Shown here piece by piece: positions 62,416 to 64,000 of a stretch of DNA of 64,000 nt; position 1 is the first letter of the stretch, and every line of letters starts with the position of its first letter. Source of the stretch: G963691835 sp963691835 (GTDB lineage Bacteria; Pseudomonadota; Alphaproteobacteria; Thalassobaculales; Thalassobaculaceae); contig OY829383.1 of NCBI GenBank assembly GCA_963691835.1, forward strand, positions 1,364,001 through 1,428,000, read 5' to 3'. Made by a program: the position numbers and the translations under genes. The notes under the pieces are model-generated. The model was given only the letters and a program-made list of their open reading frames with translations. It was not told the origin of the DNA and made no database searches.

Positions 62416-62728
62416 TCTTGTATCTTTCTGAAGTGATGGACGACGCCATATCCCCGATCTCTGGAACAAGGTGACGGGCTCAGCGTCTTGCTGGCGGCAG
62501 CGGATTGTGCACCGCAACATAAACTAGCTCGCTTGAGCGAAATTGCAAAGCCCACCGTCATCCGAATGACCTTCTTCGGTCATCAATCGATGACCGGAGT
62601 GAACCTCAGGCTATCGCCAGCGCCTCTCTAAAGACGCTCGGGCGCGCTCTTAGTGTGAGGTGAGGTGCTGGGCCAGCGATCTGGCGCCCCAGGAAACGAA
62701 ACACGGTCAGGTGTTTCAAGTAGTCGTA
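62416..62728. promoter_or_regulatory. SulP upstream region
   Basis: About 310 bases between the SulP start and tRNA-Ser. It holds the tRNA terminator hairpin (62698-62717) and a separate palindrome, CGGTCATC-AATC-GATGACCG, at 62577-62596, which could be an operator for the SulP-USP unit. Confidence 0.45.
62698..62717 (-). terminator. terminator of tRNA-Ser
   Basis: A 7-bp stem GAAACAC/GTGTTTC (62698-62704 with 62711-62717) lies 12 bases after the tRNA CCA end on the minus strand, followed by GTTTCC. The short T-run makes it moderate only. Confidence 0.5.
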
Positions 62729-62818
62729 TGGCGGAGGGAGCGGGATTCGAACCCGCGAGGGGCTTCCACCCCAACACGCTTTCCAGGCGTGCGCCTTAAA
62801 CCACTCGGCCATCCCTCC
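62729..62818 (-). tRNA. tRNA-Ser (anticodon GGA)
   Basis: A 90-base tRNA including encoded CCA. Acceptor GGAGGGA pairs with TCCCTCC, with discriminator G. The anticodon loop CTGGAAA gives anticodon GGA (reads UCC/UCU). A long variable arm typical of serine tRNA and the T-loop GGTTCGAATCC are present. It is transcribed towards the SulP gene, with a hairpin 12 bases downstream. Confidence 0.96.
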
Positions 62819-63053
62819 TGTCGTCGGACGTCGGGTCCTTTGGCAAACCAGGCTCTTTTGGGAGCGGGCGCCGGGGATCCTCGTCGACGGGCCGCGCACC
62901 ATACATAACGGGTCTGGGGGACGCAACGGGGGTTTCGGGGCGGATTTGCCGCGTTTGCCATAATTTGACTTGGCCCCCGAAGCCGTTAACGCTACCACAC
63001 GTCCGGGCGGCGGTCGGCGGGGTTACCGGCGGCCCGAAAAAGGCGGGGCTTCA

Positions 63054-63347
63054 ATGCGATACACGCTTCGAGTTTTGGGCAGCGTGCTTCTTGTCATCGC
63101 AGTTATGCTGCTGGGCTACGACGTGATCGGATGGCTGACCACCGGCGGTCTTGAGCCGATCTCGGCCGGGCAGCTCTGGTATCAGGTTCATCCGACCAGC
63201 CTCCAGACAGCCGAGCCAGCAATCGCGCGTTATCTGCATCCGTTCCTCTGGCATCCGATCATTTCTTCCATCCTGGTCGCACCGGCATTCGTCGTTTTTG
63301 CCGTGCCAGGCGCGGTCGCGGTCTGGGTTGGCAGAAAGAGGCGATAA
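63054..63347 (+). CDS. small inner-membrane protein, unknown
   Basis: A 97-residue protein with two predicted transmembrane helices: about 6-24 (Val-Leu-Gly-Ser-Val-Leu-Leu) and about 70-90 (Ile-Leu-Val-Ala-Pro-Ala-Phe-Val-Val-Phe). A periplasmic loop between them contains Leu-Trp-Tyr-Gln-Val-His-Pro-Thr-Ser-Leu-Gln. The pattern is common in alphaproteobacterial hypothetical proteins; no function is assigned. The ATG at 63054 is chosen because the hydrophobic segment starts there. Confidence 0.75.
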   Translation: MRYTLRVLGSVLLVIAVMLLGYDVIGWLTTGGLEPISAGQLWYQVHPTSLQTAEPAIARYLHPFLWHPIISSILVAPAFVVFAVPGAVAVWVGRKRR

Positions 63348-63431
63348 ATCCAGGCGTTCAATTTATAACAAGAGAAATCTTGATTTAATGCGACCCGATG
63401 TTACCTTCAGGGAAACGGAGGATGCATCGCC

Positions 63432-64000
63432 ATGACCCATGCCGCCCGCCCAGGGCCTGTTTCCGAGCCTCAAGACCTATCCGCCGAAGAACGCAACGAC
63501 GACGCCGCGACCCCGGCCGTGTGGGTCGACGTCGCGTCCCGCCCGGCCCTTGCCGAAAAGGGCCGGATGATCGTGAAGACCAACGGCAAGCAGATCCTGC
63601 TGCTGGACGCGGGCGATACCGTCTACGCCTGCAATAACCGTTGCCCGCACGAAGGCTTTCCGCTGATGGAAGGAACGGTTGCCGACTCCTGTGTGCTGAC
63701 GTGCGACTGGCACAATTGGAAGTTCGACCTCTCCAGCGGCGAAACTCTGGTCGGCGGTGACAGCCTGCGCCCGTATCCCGTCTCGATCGAAGGCGACCGT
63801 ATCCTGATAGACGTCGCCGATCCCCCCGCCGACCGGCAGATCCGGAAGGCACTCGACAGTCTTCACGAGTCGTTCGAACGGCACGAGTATGATCGCATGG
63901 CGCGGGAGATCGCGCGTCTCATGAAAGCGGGTGGCGACCCTGCCGAGGCGGTCAGGGCGGCGATCCATTGGACGGCCGACAAGTTCGAGTTTGGGGCCAC
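63432..64000 (+). CDS. Rieske [2Fe-2S] protein (3' end beyond window)
   Basis: A partial gene, at least 189 residues, open to the window edge. Rieske ligands are C71/H73 (Cys-Pro-His) and C91/H94 (Cys-Asp-Trp-His). A soluble cytoplasmic Rieske ferredoxin or oxygenase component is suggested by the absence of a membrane anchor. Residues about 130-189 begin a helical second domain, so the full protein is likely larger. GGAGG lies about 11 bases upstream of the ATG. Electron-transfer partner and substrate are unknown. Confidence 0.88.
   Translation, partial: MTHAARPGPVSEPQDLSAEERNDDAATPAVWVDVASRPALAEKGRMIVKTNGKQILLLDAGDTVYACNNRCPHEGFPLMEGTVADSCVLTCDWHNWKFDLSSGETLVGGDSLRPYPVSIEGDRILIDVADPPADRQIRKALDSLHESFERHEYDRMAREIARLMKAGGDPAEAVRAAIHWTADKFEFGA

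Overview
The window reads as chromosome from a high-GC, Gram-negative alphaproteobacterium. The order Rhodospirillales is most likely, judged from its content and order: thrB, ispH and rnhA together; yebC-ruvCAB-ybgC-tolQRAB-pal-cpoB-tilS-ftsH; a folP with a long N-terminal extension; and TolA, Pal and class III cyclases of alphaproteobacterial type. I could not run a database search, so the genus is open. There is no rRNA, phage, insertion sequence or CRISPR array.

Layout. 0.2-5.7 kb: PAS-like protein, rnhA, thrB, ispH, an envelope lipoprotein, a VOC protein and a DDAH-type amidinohydrolase. 5.8-6.2 kb: RNase P RNA. 6.2-10.1 kb: a translationally coupled pair, an old-yellow-enzyme flavoprotein lacking the usual Fe-S cysteines and a TPR/glycosyltransferase-like protein. 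10.2-27.0 kb: a long minus-strand housekeeping run (yebC, ruvCAB, ybgC, Tol-Pal, tilS, ftsH, folP, glmM, thiD, a DUF1194 protein), mostly overlapping or nearly touching. 27.3-28.3 kb: a CheY-like receiver and an HPt-like protein.

28.4-36.1 kb (minus strand): efp, suhB, a proline-rich OmpA-type protein, a MotA/ExbB-like channel protein, a MotB-like coiled-coil/OmpA protein, and an exported caspase whose C-terminal third is a close copy of the MotB-like tail. 36.2-42.2 kb: esterase lipoprotein, DHA2 transporter, two cupins, a TauD-type dioxygenase, a PilZ protein, a lipoprotein and a small acidic protein.

42.4-52.9 kb is the most unusual block. It is a tightly packed minus-strand unit encoding a TpsA haemagglutinin-like exoprotein (split by one in-frame TAG), its TpsB pore, an exported TPR-CHAT caspase-fold protein, a CHASE2-adenylate cyclase and an exported DUF928 protein, followed by a hairpin terminator. 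I infer a surface-secretion and sensing system with a caspase-like component.

53.3-64.0 kb: an orphan fliG, a class III cyclase-like protein with an unknown partner, a PAS histidine kinase, a soluble twin-PAS chemoreceptor, a SulP transporter with a tandem universal stress protein, tRNA-Ser(GGA), a small membrane protein, and the start of a Rieske protein cut by the window edge.
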